DNA of 64,000 nt from Azospirillum canadense (GTDB lineage Bacteria; Pseudomonadota; Alphaproteobacteria; Azospirillales; Azospirillaceae), in the NCBI RefSeq assembly GCF_025961225.1, contig NZ_JAOQNG010000001.1, positions 1,786,501 to 1,850,500 on the forward strand. The letters run 5' to 3'. Below are positions 56,109 to 64,000 of this stretch, in pieces. Under the pieces are notes generated by a model. It made no database searches and had not been told where the DNA came from. It saw only the letters and a list, made by a program, of their open reading frames with translations. A program made the translations under genes and the position numbers. How positions within the stretch are numbered: the stretch's first letter is position 1; each line of letters begins with the position of its first letter.

Positions 56109-57686
56109 CTACACCACCACCATCTTCTGCAAGGTCTCCAGCCGATCGGCCTCGCCCGCGGGCTTGTCCCAGCGGATGCGGTGGACGCGGGGGAAGCGCA
56201 TGGCCAGCCCGCTCTTGTGCCGGGTCGACGGGTGCACGCTGTCGAAGGCGACCTCCAGGACGAGGCCCGGTTCGACCTCCCGCACCGGGCCGTACTTGCG
56301 CACCGTCTTGTTGCGCACCCAGCGGTCCAGCTCCACCAGCTCCGCGTCGGTGAAGCCGAAATAGGCCTTGCCCACCGGCACCAGCTCGTCGCCGCGCCAG
56401 ACCCCGAAGGTGAAGTCGGAGTAATAGCTCGACCGCTTGCCGTGCCCGCGCTGCGCGTACATCAGCACGGTGTCCAGCGTCAGCGCGCCGCGCTTCCACT
56501 TGAACCAGGGGCCCTTCGGCCGCCCGGCGGTGTAGACGCTGTCGCGCCGCTTCAGCATCAGCCCTTCGATGCTGTTCTCCCGCGCGTTGTCGCGCAGGGA
56601 CTCCAACTCCGCCCAGCCGGCGAAGGGCACCAGCGGCGACAGGTCCATGCGCCGGGGCTGGACCTCGCCGTACCAGCGCTCCAGCCGCGCGCGCCGTTCC
56701 AGGAAGGACAGGCCGCGCAGGTCCTCGTCACCGTCGAACAGGATGTCGTAGAGCCGCACCCAGGCCGGGAACTCCTGCAGCATCTTGGCGGTCACCGCCT
56801 TGCGGTTCAGCCGCTGCTGCAGGTCGTTGAAGGACGCCACCTCGCCCTCGCGGCGCGCCACCAGAAGCTCCCCGTCCAGGACGGCGTCGAAGCTCATGTG
56901 GTCCACGATGTCGGGGAAGGCGCCGGACACGTCGTCGCCGGTGCGGCTGTAGATGCGCCGCTCCCCGCCCTTCGACACCAGCTGCACGCGAATGCCGTCC
57001 CACTTCCATTCCGCGCTGTAGTCCACGGGGTCCAGGGAGGCCCGGTCCTCCTCCTCCAGCGGGTGCGACAGCATCAGCGGTCGGAAGCCGGCGCCATGCC
57101 CCGCGGCCGGGCGCTCGGACCGCCCCTCCAGCCAGGCGAACAGGTCCAGGTAAGGCGGGGTCAGCCCGTGCCAGCATTCCTCCAACTCGCCGATGTCAAC
57201 CTTGCCCAACTCCGCCAGCGCCGTCTTGGCGAGCCGCGCCGACACGCCGACCCGCAAGCTGCCGGTGATCAGCTTCAGCAGCGCAAAGCGGCCGGAGCTG
57301 TCCAACGTGTCCAGCCAGCCCTCCACCAGATCCATCACTTGGCTGCGCTTGGCCGCGCGCAGCGTGTCCACCACCTCCGGCAGGGAGGGCGGCAGGCTGT
57401 TGGCGCGGTCGTGCCGCTCCGGCCAGATCAGCGCCACCGTCTCCGCAAGGTCGCCGACGTAGTCGTAGGACAGCGCGAACAGCTCCGGATCGGTGCGCGC
57501 GGCGACCAGCTGGCGGATGGCCGCGGGCTTGGCCTCGTTGAAGGTCAGCGCCTCGGTCAGCGCGGCCAGCGCCCAGCCGCGGTCGGGATCGGGCGTCGTG
57601 GAGAAGAAGTCCGCCAGCAGCCGGATCTTCCCATTGCGCGACGGCATGAAGACCAGCGCGTCGATCAGCGTGGCGAAGCGGTTCAC
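56109..57686 (-). CDS. ATP-dependent DNA ligase (DNA damage response type)
   Basis: A 525-residue ligase. An N-terminal helical DNA-binding domain of about 210 residues is followed by the nucleotidyltransferase motif EWKWDGIRVQ (catalytic lysine about residue 233), then GELLVARREG, FVPFAGWAE-like region, EGLMLKRRDSVY and the OB-fold end KWKRGALTLD. It resembles the ligase-associated DNA damage response group (named by NCBI after cisplatin sensitivity). It begins with GTG overlapping the exonuclease stop (TGA) by 4 bases. An IS element inserted 25 bases after its stop. Confidence 0.92.
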   Translation of the reverse strand: MNRFATLIDALVFMPSRNGKIRLLADFFSTTPDPDRGWALAALTEALTFNEAKPAAIRQLVAARTDPELFALSYDYVGDLAETVALIWPERHDRANSLPPSLPEVVDTLRAAKRSQVMDLVEGWLDTLDSSGRFALLKLITGSLRVGVSARLAKTALAELGKVDIGELEECWHGLTPPYLDLFAWLEGRSERPAAGHGAGFRPLMLSHPLEEEDRASLDPVDYSAEWKWDGIRVQLVSKGGERRIYSRTGDDVSGAFPDIVDHMSFDAVLDGELLVARREGEVASFNDLQQRLNRKAVTAKMLQEFPAWVRLYDILFDGDEDLRGLSFLERRARLERWYGEVQPRRMDLSPLVPFAGWAELESLRDNARENSIEGLMLKRRDSVYTAGRPKGPWFKWKRGALTLDTVLMYAQRGHGKRSSYYSDFTFGVWRGDELVPVGKAYFGFTDAELVELDRWVRNKTVRKYGPVREVEPGLVLEVAFDSVHPSTRHKSGLAMRFPRVHRIRWDKPAGEADRLETLQKMVVV

Positions 57687-58705
57687 GCCCCCTCCTCCTC
57701 GAACCCCACCAGGGCCAGCGCCCGCGCGCGGATTCCCCGCTGCGTCGCGTGGTGCACCAGCGCTTCCTCCCGCCCGTGGGTCACCCAGACCTCCGGCGCG
57801 CCGACGTCGTCCAAGGTCTGCGTCAGCTCGTCCCAGTCCGCGTGGTCGGAGATGACCAGCGGCAGTTCCACGCCGCGCTGCCGCGCCCGTTGCCGCACGC
57901 GCATCCAGCCCGACGCCATCGCCACCACCGGGTCGGTCAACCGACGCGCCCAGCGGTCAGCCACCGCGGCAGGCGGGGCGAGCACCAGGGCGCCCTTCAG
58001 CTCCTCCTTCGCCGCGACCGTCGCCGGCCGCAGTTCTCCCAGCGCGATCCCGAACCCCTCGTACAGCGTGCAGATCGGTTCCAGCGCGCCGTGCAGGTAG
58101 ATCGGCCGGTCGTAGCCCGCCGCGCGCAGCAGCGTGATCAGCCGCTGGCACTTGCCGAGCGCGTAGACGCCGACGACGTGCGTCCGCTCCGGAAAAATTT
58201 CCAGCGAGTGGATCAGCTTGCGCACCTCGCCCAGGTCCGGCGGGTGGCGGAAGACCGGCAGGCCGAAGGTCGCCTCGGTGATGAAGACGTCGCAGGGCAC
58301 CGGCTCGAAGGGCGCGCAGGTGCGGTCGAAGGTCCGCTTGTAGTCGCCGGAGACGACCACCCGGCTGCCGGCGTGTTCAAGAATGACCTGCGCGCTGCCC
58401 AGCACATGGCCGGCCGGGGCGAGCCGCACCGTGACCTCACCGATGCGGATCGCCTCGCCATATTCCAGCGCCTGCTGGAAGCCGCCCGCCCCCTCGCCCA
58501 GCCGCTGCCGCATGATCGCGAGCGTGCCGGGCGTGGCGAGCACCTTGGCATGGCCCGGCCGGGCGTGGTCGGAATGGCCGTGCGTGATCACCGCGCGCTC
58601 CACCGGGCGCAGCGGATCGACGTAGAATCCGCCCGGCTCCACATAGAGCCCTTCGGGGCAGACCTTCATCCAGCGTTCAGGGTGGGGAGGATTGTTCGGG
58701 GACAT
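57683..58705 (-). CDS. Ligase-associated DNA damage response exonuclease (MBL fold)
   Basis: A 340-residue metallo-beta-lactamase-fold nuclease. The metal site is ITHGHSDHARPGH, and later HVLGSAQVILEH, VVVSGDYK and VISDHADWDE complete the beta-CASP-like pattern. Family members lie beside a DNA ligase, a DEXH helicase and PdeM; here only the ligase follows, coupled by overlap. Start ATG 58705; ATG 58714 is an alternative. Confidence 0.92.
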   Translation of the reverse strand: MSPNNPPHPERWMKVCPEGLYVEPGGFYVDPLRPVERAVITHGHSDHARPGHAKVLATPGTLAIMRQRLGEGAGGFQQALEYGEAIRIGEVTVRLAPAGHVLGSAQVILEHAGSRVVVSGDYKRTFDRTCAPFEPVPCDVFITEATFGLPVFRHPPDLGEVRKLIHSLEIFPERTHVVGVYALGKCQRLITLLRAAGYDRPIYLHGALEPICTLYEGFGIALGELRPATVAAKEELKGALVLAPPAAVADRWARRLTDPVVAMASGWMRVRQRARQRGVELPLVISDHADWDELTQTLDDVGAPEVWVTHGREEALVHHATQRGIRARALALVGFEEEGA

Positions 58706-58822
58706 GGAGGGCATGCCCCCAATATAGTCCGTCCTGCCGAAAGGACAAAATTCCGTCACCGCCGGTTGCGCGGGGCGCCCCCGCGGCGCAGGATGGGCTG
58801 CAAACAGGGGAGAATCGAGACC

Positions 58823-59764
58823 ATGCACGACCGCCTGTCCCTGACGCCCGAAGTCGCCGACGCCCTGGCGAACGGGCAGCCCGTGGTGGCGCTGGAATCC
58901 ACAGTCATCGCCCACGGCATGCCCTACCCGAAGAACCTGAACACCGCCCGCTCGCTCGAAGCGCTGATTCGCACCGAGGGGGCTGTCCCGGCGACGATCG
59001 CCGTGCTGGACGGGAAAATCCGCGTCGGGCTGGACGACGAGGCTCTGGAACGGCTCGCGTCCGGCGAAAGGGCCGGCGGCAAGGCGGTCATGAAGCTCAG
59101 CCGCCGCGACCTGCCCGTGGCGCTGGCGACCGGGGCACCCGGGGCGACCACGGTGGCCGCCACAATGATCGCCGCACGGCTGGCCGGCATCGCCGTCTTC
59201 GCGACCGGCGGGCTGGGCGGCGTGCACCGCAGGGCGGAGACCAGCTTCGACGTGTCCGCCGACCTGGACGAGCTGGCGCGCACCAGCGTCTGCGTGGTCT
59301 GCGCCGGGGCCAAGTCGATTCTCGACCTATCCAAGACGCTGGAGGTTCTGGAAACTCGCGGAGTCCCGGTCCTGGGTCTCGGCACCGACGAGTTTCCGGC
59401 CTTCTACAGCCGCAACTCCGGTCTGCCCATCTCGCATCGCTGTGACAACGTCACCGAGGTCGCGGCCATCCTGCGGGCCAAATGGGACCTGGGGTTGGAG
59501 GGCGGCGTGGTCCTGGCCAACCCCATTCCGGAGGCCGACGCCCTGGACGGTGCCGCCATGGAGGAGGCCATCGCGCAGGCCCTGGACCATGCGGAAGCTC
59601 ATGGAATCACGGGGAAATCCGTCACGCCGCACCTGCTGGCGGCGCTGGAGCGCATCACCGCCGGGCGCAGCCTGACGGCGAACATGGCTTTGATCCGTCA
59701 CAACGCGGTTGTGGCCGCCCGGCTGGCGGTGGCCTTTTCCGCCCTTCCGGCTAGGACCTGCTAG
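58823..59764 (+). CDS. psuG: Pseudouridine-5'-phosphate glycosidase
   Basis: A 313-residue enzyme that splits pseudouridine 5'-phosphate to uracil and ribose-5-phosphate. It shows the family motifs VALESTVIAHGMPYP, the active-site lysine strand KLSRRDL, FATGGLGGVHRRAE, and GTDEFPAFYSRNSGLP. Length is typical. No psuK kinase is adjacent. Start ATG 58823 is preceded by GGGGAGAATC. Confidence 0.95.
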   Translation: MHDRLSLTPEVADALANGQPVVALESTVIAHGMPYPKNLNTARSLEALIRTEGAVPATIAVLDGKIRVGLDDEALERLASGERAGGKAVMKLSRRDLPVALATGAPGATTVAATMIAARLAGIAVFATGGLGGVHRRAETSFDVSADLDELARTSVCVVCAGAKSILDLSKTLEVLETRGVPVLGLGTDEFPAFYSRNSGLPISHRCDNVTEVAAILRAKWDLGLEGGVVLANPIPEADALDGAAMEEAIAQALDHAEAHGITGKSVTPHLLAALERITAGRSLTANMALIRHNAVVAARLAVAFSALPARTC

Positions 59765-59864
59765 AACTTTGCGCATAGGGGGTAAGCCCTCTGCGACCTA
59801 CGGACTTAAGACCCCGTTAACCCCCGCTGGGCGAATCTGGGCTCGTTCTTCAGCGGAGGTTTCT

Positions 59865-60278
59865 ATGCGTGCGCCCAGCCCGTCGAACCTGGTTTCCCGG
59901 ATGATCGCCATGGCCGCCCAGCCGGACGAGGCCATTGGTGACGTCGATGCCCGCCCCGCCGCGCGCGTGAAGCGGATCGTGTGGTCGTCCCAGGCGGCCA
60001 AGCTGCGCGGCTCCCTCTCCTCGCGCCTCGTGCACGAGATCGAATGCGCGGTGTCCGCCGACCTGGACAGCATGGAACTGCCGGAGGTGTTCTTCACCTC
60101 GGTCGAGTTTGCCGGCCGCGTCGTCACCTGCGACCTGGACGCCTCGGGCACGGCCTCCATCTTCGGCCTGATCGACGTCAACGAGTATGACGAGCTGGTC
60201 GAGGAAGCCGGCGACGACGCCCTGTTCGGCGTCGATTGGGACGGCGTCTACGTCACCCCCGCGCGCACGCGACACTAA
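59865..60278 (+). CDS. Hypothetical protein
   Basis: A 137-residue soluble protein starting MRAPSPSNLVSRMIAMAAQP. A basic stretch (ARVKRIVWSSQAAKLRGSLS) is followed by an acidic C-terminal half (NEYDELVEEAGDDALFGVDW). Not recognised. GGAGG 8 bases before ATG 59865 and a strong terminator after the stop support the gene. It is convergent with mtnP. Confidence 0.7.
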   Translation: MRAPSPSNLVSRMIAMAAQPDEAIGDVDARPAARVKRIVWSSQAAKLRGSLSSRLVHEIECAVSADLDSMELPEVFFTSVEFAGRVVTCDLDASGTASIFGLIDVNEYDELVEEAGDDALFGVDWDGVYVTPARTRH

Positions 60279-60310
60279 GCCGCACCCCGCTGGAGAGAGC
60301 CGGCTGAAAT

Positions 60311-60332
60311 CGGGGGTGCCGAGGCACCCCCG
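60311..60332. terminator. Perfect hairpin between convergent genes
   Basis: CGGGGGTGCC, GA, GGCACCCCCG: a perfect 10-base stem between the stop of the plus-strand unknown gene and mtnP on the minus strand. It probably serves both. Confidence 0.75.
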
Positions 60333-60340
60333 AAGCATGA

Positions 60341-61225
60341 TCAGCCCAGAACGCGGGCGACGATCACGCCCAGCTTCTTCACCAGTTCCGGGTCGCGCTT
60401 GTCCGGCGCGGTCATCAGGGCATTGTCGAGCGCCGTGTGGCACCCCTGCTCGCACATCCCCTCGCGCACCACCAGCTTCGGCGCCAGTTGCTTCACCAGA
60501 GAGCGTGCCTTGTCGGCGTTGGCAACCACCACCTTGATCACCGCGTCCACCGTCACATGGTCATGGTCCGGGTGCCAGCAGTCGAAGTCGGTCACCATGG
60601 CGACGGTCGCGTAGCACATCTCCGCCTCGCGGGCGAGCTTGGCCTCCGGCATGTTGGTCATGCCGATGACGTCGCACCCCCAGCTTCGGTACAACTCGGA
60701 CTCGGCCTTGGTGGAAAACTGCGGGCCTTCCATGACCATGTAGGTGCCGCGGCGTTGGTGCGGGATGCGCAGTTCGACCAGCGCCTCCTCGATCAGGTCG
60801 CCGAGCCGGCCGCAGACCGGGTGCCCCAGCGCCACATGCGCCACCATCCCCGTGCCGAAGAAGGTCTTGGCGCGGGCAAAGGTGCGGTCGATGAACTGGT
60901 CAATGACCACGAAGGTGCCCGGCGGCAGATGCTCCTTCAGGGAGCCGACGGCCGACACCGACAGGATCTCCGTCACGCCCAGCGCCTTCAGCGCGTAGAT
61001 GTTGGCGCGGAAGTTCAGCTCCGACGGGGGAATGCGGTGGCCGCGGCCGTGGCGCGGCAGGAAGACCAGCGTCTGCCCGTTCAGTTCGCCGGTCAGCAGC
61101 TCGTCCGACGGGTCGCCGAAGGGGGTCTCGACCTTCACCCAGCGCTTGTTCTCCAGCCCGTCGATGTCGTAGACGCCGCTGCCGCCGATCACGCCGAGCA
61201 CCGGCGCGGTCCCGGATTCCGCCAT
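60341..61225 (-). CDS. mtnP: S-methyl-5'-thioadenosine phosphorylase
   Basis: A 294-residue phosphorylase that splits methylthioadenosine in the methionine salvage pathway. Signatures: VIGGSGVYDIDGL, FLPRHGRGHRIPPSELNFRA, and MEGPQFSTKAESELYR with IGMTNMPEAKLAREAEMCY. Length is normal. Other salvage genes are not visible. Start ATG 61225. Confidence 0.95.
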   Translation of the reverse strand: MAESGTAPVLGVIGGSGVYDIDGLENKRWVKVETPFGDPSDELLTGELNGQTLVFLPRHGRGHRIPPSELNFRANIYALKALGVTEILSVSAVGSLKEHLPPGTFVVIDQFIDRTFARAKTFFGTGMVAHVALGHPVCGRLGDLIEEALVELRIPHQRRGTYMVMEGPQFSTKAESELYRSWGCDVIGMTNMPEAKLAREAEMCYATVAMVTDFDCWHPDHDHVTVDAVIKVVVANADKARSLVKQLAPKLVVREGMCEQGCHTALDNALMTAPDKRDPELVKKLGVIVARVLG

Positions 61226-61287
61226 AACCCAAAGCCTCCATCAATGAGAGGCCGCAGTATCCGGGCGAAAGCCCCCAAAGGCAACGC

Positions 61288-61974
61288 TCACAGCGTGCGC
61301 AGCAGAACCACCACGATCGTCAGGTAGACCGCCGCCTTGGCCGCCGTCGCCAGCCGCGCCGTGCCCCACACCTCCACCCCCGGCCGGCGCAGCAGGGTCA
61401 CCAGCGCCATCCCCGCCGCGAATCCGCCGAGATGCGCCGCCCACGCCACGTCCGCCAGCCCCGAATCCGGCGCCGGCGGCATCAGCGTCATCGCCACGTT
61501 CACCCCCAGGAACCCGCCGACCACCAGCGAGGCCGGCACCCGCGGCCCCGGCGACAGGCCCAGCACCGCCTGCGGGTGCAGCAGCAGATAGGCGCCCATG
61601 ACGCCGCAGATGGCGCCGCTCGCCCCGACCAGCGGGGCCATGGTGTCGGCGGCCAGCGCCCCCTCCACCAGAGCCCCTGCCACAGCGCACAGAAGAAAGA
61701 ACAGCAGGTACCGCCAGGAGCCCAGCGCCGTCTCCACCGCGTCGCCGAAGGCCCACAGCGCCAGCATGTTGCTGACCAGATGCACGACGTCGCCGTGGAT
61801 CAGCACATGGCCAAACAGCCCGCGCCACACCGCCCAGGTCGGCAGTGGCCCGGCCAGTTCCACGGTTCCGTAGAAATAGGCGGGGACGAAGGCGAAGGGC
61901 TCCGGCGGCAGGCCCAGCACGAAGGCCAGCGTGCAGGCCATGATGATGCCCCGGTTCACGAACGCCACGCGCAT
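61288..61974 (-). CDS. Rhomboid-family intramembrane serine protease
   Basis: A 228-residue membrane protease with about six helices. The catalytic serine is in GASGAICGVMGA and the histidine in HLGGFAAGM; the amphipathic HVLIHGDVVHLVSNMLALWA region matches the family HxxxHxxxN pattern. The longer open frame to 62124 is not needed: ATG 61974 begins just before the first helix. It is 62 bases upstream of mtnP on the same strand. Confidence 0.92.
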   Translation of the reverse strand: MRVAFVNRGIIMACTLAFVLGLPPEPFAFVPAYFYGTVELAGPLPTWAVWRGLFGHVLIHGDVVHLVSNMLALWAFGDAVETALGSWRYLLFFLLCAVAGALVEGALAADTMAPLVGASGAICGVMGAYLLLHPQAVLGLSPGPRVPASLVVGGFLGVNVAMTLMPPAPDSGLADVAWAAHLGGFAAGMALVTLLRRPGVEVWGTARLATAAKAAVYLTIVVVLLRTL

Positions 61975-62151
61975 CCTTCTCCCCCGGGCAATCCGCCCCC
62001 TCCCGATATGGGGACTTTGCCGGCCACGACCAGCACCCCGATCGCCCGGAACGGCGCAGCCGATATACACCCCTCGGCCGCATTGGTCGGTCGCCCTGCG
62101 GGTGACACAGTTCCTCCACAGCAAAAATCACCGGACAGGGGAGAAACGACC

Positions 62152-62946
62152 ATGCCCGACCATCATCCAGGCCACTTCGACGTGGTGCGCCAGGGCCGCG
62201 TTCTCGTGCTGACCATGAACGACCCGGCGACCCGCAACGCGCTGAGCAACGGCATGATGGCCCGCGGGCGGGAGGCGCTGGAGGAGGCCGCGCACGACGA
62301 CGGCATCGGCGCCGTGGTGCTGACCGGCGCGGGGGGCGCCTTCAGCTCCGGCGGGCACCTGACGCGGCTGTACGACCACGCCGGCAAGTCGCGGTCGGAA
62401 AACCGCGATTCCATCGAGCGTTTCCACGGCTGGGTCCGCATCATGCGCGAATGCCCCAAGCCCATCGTCGCCGCGGTGGAGGGCCCGGCGGCGGGCGCCG
62501 GCTTCTCCCTGGCGCTGGCCTGCGACCTGATCGTCGCGGCGGAGGACGCGCGTTTCCTGACCGCCTACGTGAAGGTTGGCCTGAACGCCGACGGCGGCGC
62601 GTCGGCCTCGCTCGCCCGCGCCCTGCCCCTGCAGCTCTGCGCAGAGTTGATGCTGGACGGCGGCCCGGTCGAGCCGGCGCGGCTGCACGCGCTCGGCGTC
62701 GTCAACCGCCTCACCGCCCCCGGCCAGGCCCTGCCCGAGGCCCTGGCCTGGGCCGCCAAGCTCGCCGAGGGCCCCTCCGCCGCCATGGGCCGCGCCAAGC
62801 GCCTGATGGAACTGGCCTACGGCAACTTCGCCACCCAGCTCGCCCGCGAAAGCGACCTGTTCGTCGAAGCCCTGCACCACCCGGAAGCCAAGGAAGGCAT
62901 CACCGCCTTCTTCGAAAAACGCGCCCCGAAATTCCCCGGCCGCTGA
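62152..62946 (+). CDS. Enoyl-CoA hydratase/isomerase family protein
   Basis: A 264-residue crotonase-fold enzyme. The oxyanion-hole strand reads GGAFSSGGHLTRLY and the second loop PIVAAVEGPAAGAGFSLALA. The substrate cannot be told from sequence; family members act in fatty-acid or aromatic degradation. GGGGAGAAAC precedes ATG 62152. It stands alone and is convergent with the chemoreceptor at the window end. Confidence 0.9.
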   Translation: MPDHHPGHFDVVRQGRVLVLTMNDPATRNALSNGMMARGREALEEAAHDDGIGAVVLTGAGGAFSSGGHLTRLYDHAGKSRSENRDSIERFHGWVRIMRECPKPIVAAVEGPAAGAGFSLALACDLIVAAEDARFLTAYVKVGLNADGGASASLARALPLQLCAELMLDGGPVEPARLHALGVVNRLTAPGQALPEALAWAAKLAEGPSAAMGRAKRLMELAYGNFATQLARESDLFVEALHHPEAKEGITAFFEKRAPKFPGR

Positions 62947-62960
62947 ACAGCGGTACGGCC

Positions 62961-64000
62961 TCAGGCGGCACGGATGCCGGTCAGGAACCGTTCCACCTCC
63001 ACGCGCAGGGCGTCGGCCTGATGGCTCAGTTCGCCGGCGGCCGACAGCACCTGCGTCGCCGCACCGCCGGTTTCGCCGGCGGCCAGCGTGACCTTCTCGA
63101 TGGTGCTGGACACCTCCCGAGTGCCCAAGGCCGCGTCCTGAGCGTTCCGGCTGATCTCCGCGGTGGCGGCGTTCTGCTCCTCCACCGCCGCGGCGATGGT
63201 CGTGCAGATCTCGTTGATGGCGGTGATGGTGCCCGTGACGGAACGGGTGGCCGCGACGGCGTCCTCGGTGGCGCCCTGGATCGCTGCAACCTGGGCAGCG
63301 ATATCCTCCGTCGCCCGGGCGGTCTGGTTGGCGAGGCTTTTCACCTCCGAGGCGACGACGGCGAAGCCTTTGCCGGCCTCGCCCGCCCGCGCCGCCTCGA
63401 TGGTGGCGTTGAGCGCCAGAAGGTTGGTCTGGCTGGCGATATCCTGGATCAGTTGGACCACCGTGCCGATGCGGTCGGCCGTATCGGCCAGCGCCGCCAC
63501 GGTTCGTGCGGTGCGTTCCACGTCGTCGACGGCACCGGTGGCGATCCGGGTGGAGGCGGCGACCTGCCGCGCGATTTCCGAGGTGGTGCTGTTCATCTGC
63601 TCCGTCGCCGCGGCGACCGCCTGAACGTTGGCTGCGGTCTGCCCCGCCGCCGCGGCGGAGCCGCTGGCCCGCGCCTGGGTGGCTTCAGCGGTGAGCGTCA
63701 TGCCCTGGGCGGTGGCGTCCAACTGCTTGGCGGCGCTGCCGACGGAATGAAGGATGCCCGCCACCGCCTGATCGAAGCGGCCGATCAGCCGCTCCACTCC
63801 GGCGGCCCGACGCTCCTTGGCGTCCTGTTCCGCGGCCTGAAGGGCGGCCATCCGGTCGGCCTCGATGGCGTTGCGCTTGAACACCTCGACCGCCTGCGCC
63901 ATGGCGCCGATCTCGTCGCCGCGGCCGGCACCTTCCACGATCACCGCGTGGTCGCCGCGTGCCAAGCGCAGCATCAGGCCGGTCATGCGGGCCATCGGCC
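62961..64000 (-). CDS. Methyl-accepting chemotaxis protein (partial, cut by window)
   Basis: The C-terminal part of a fourth chemoreceptor; the frame stays open to the window edge, so the start and any sensor domain lie outside. Visible are the end of HAMP ([20 protein letters not shown]) and the signalling domain with [20 protein letters not shown]. The C-terminus ends RFLTGIRAA with no CheR tether. Confidence 0.92.
   Translation of the reverse strand, partial: PMARMTGLMLRLARGDHAVIVEGAGRGDEIGAMAQAVEVFKRNAIEADRMAALQAAEQDAKERRAAGVERLIGRFDQAVAGILHSVGSAAKQLDATAQGMTLTAEATQARASGSAAAAGQTAANVQAVAAATEQMNSTTSEIARQVAASTRIATGAVDDVERTARTVAALADTADRIGTVVQLIQDIASQTNLLALNATIEAARAGEAGKGFAVVASEVKSLANQTARATEDIAAQVAAIQGATEDAVAATRSVTGTITAINEICTTIAAAVEEQNAATAEISRNAQDAALGTREVSSTIEKVTLAAGETGGAATQVLSAAGELSHQADALRVEVERFLTGIRAA

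Overview
The window is high-GC chromosomal DNA from an alphaproteobacterium of the Rhodospirillales, most probably Azospirillum or a close relative. Three things point there: the gene orders rpiB-glyA-nrdR-ribD-ribE-ribB(X)-ribH-nusB-thiL and yceD-rpmF-plsX-fabH-ihfA-merR, a MucR/Ros regulator, and four chemoreceptors among many signalling proteins. The genus is inferred from gene content and was not tested by a search. Almost every real gene has a long open shadow frame on the other strand, which is normal at this GC content.

Layout. 1-5.2 kb: two convergent LuxR-type regulators separated by a perfect 28-bp hairpin, an AAA+ ATPase and two very small membrane proteins. 5.6-13.9 kb: the potassium transporter Kup; a three-gene partner-switching module (receiver-HATPase, receiver-SpoIIE phosphatase, STAS protein); a Cache-type chemoreceptor; and a PAS protein overlapping a second chemoreceptor, like a split Aer. 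14.2-22.5 kb: a tightly coupled cluster of two sugar-nucleotide epimerases, a B12-binding radical SAM enzyme, a GT4 glycosyltransferase and three consecutive CgeB-type glycosyltransferases. This is the least understood and most interesting system here. 22.5-34.1 kb: a DUF2795 protein, a large hybrid histidine kinase, an FAD/NAD(P) protein, a methyltransferase, a CDF metal exporter behind a MerR-type promoter, a third chemoreceptor, a PQQ-type sugar dehydrogenase and an AhpD-like protein.

34.2-50.4 kb is mostly housekeeping: tRNA-Pro(GGG), the MerR/IHF-alpha/FabH/PlsX/L32/DUF177 group, a cytochrome bc1 assembly chaperone, BamE, the proton-pumping pyrophosphatase HppA, a FliL-like protein, ThiL, NusB, the riboflavin genes (with a RibBX variant instead of true RibBA), NrdR, GlyA and RpiB. 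50.4-55.2 kb: a three-copy 23-24 bp repeat array, MucR with a degenerate zinc finger and a duplicated terminator, and several small stress-type or unknown genes. 55.3-58.7 kb: an IS1-family element just downstream of an ATP-dependent DNA ligase and its MBL-fold exonuclease. 58.8-64 kb: PsuG, an unknown protein, MtnP, a rhomboid protease, an enoyl-CoA hydratase, and the C-terminal part of a fourth chemoreceptor cut by the window edge.

Start codons were chosen from ribosome-binding sites, overlaps with neighbours and typical family starts. Several differ from the longest open frame, and this is stated where it matters.
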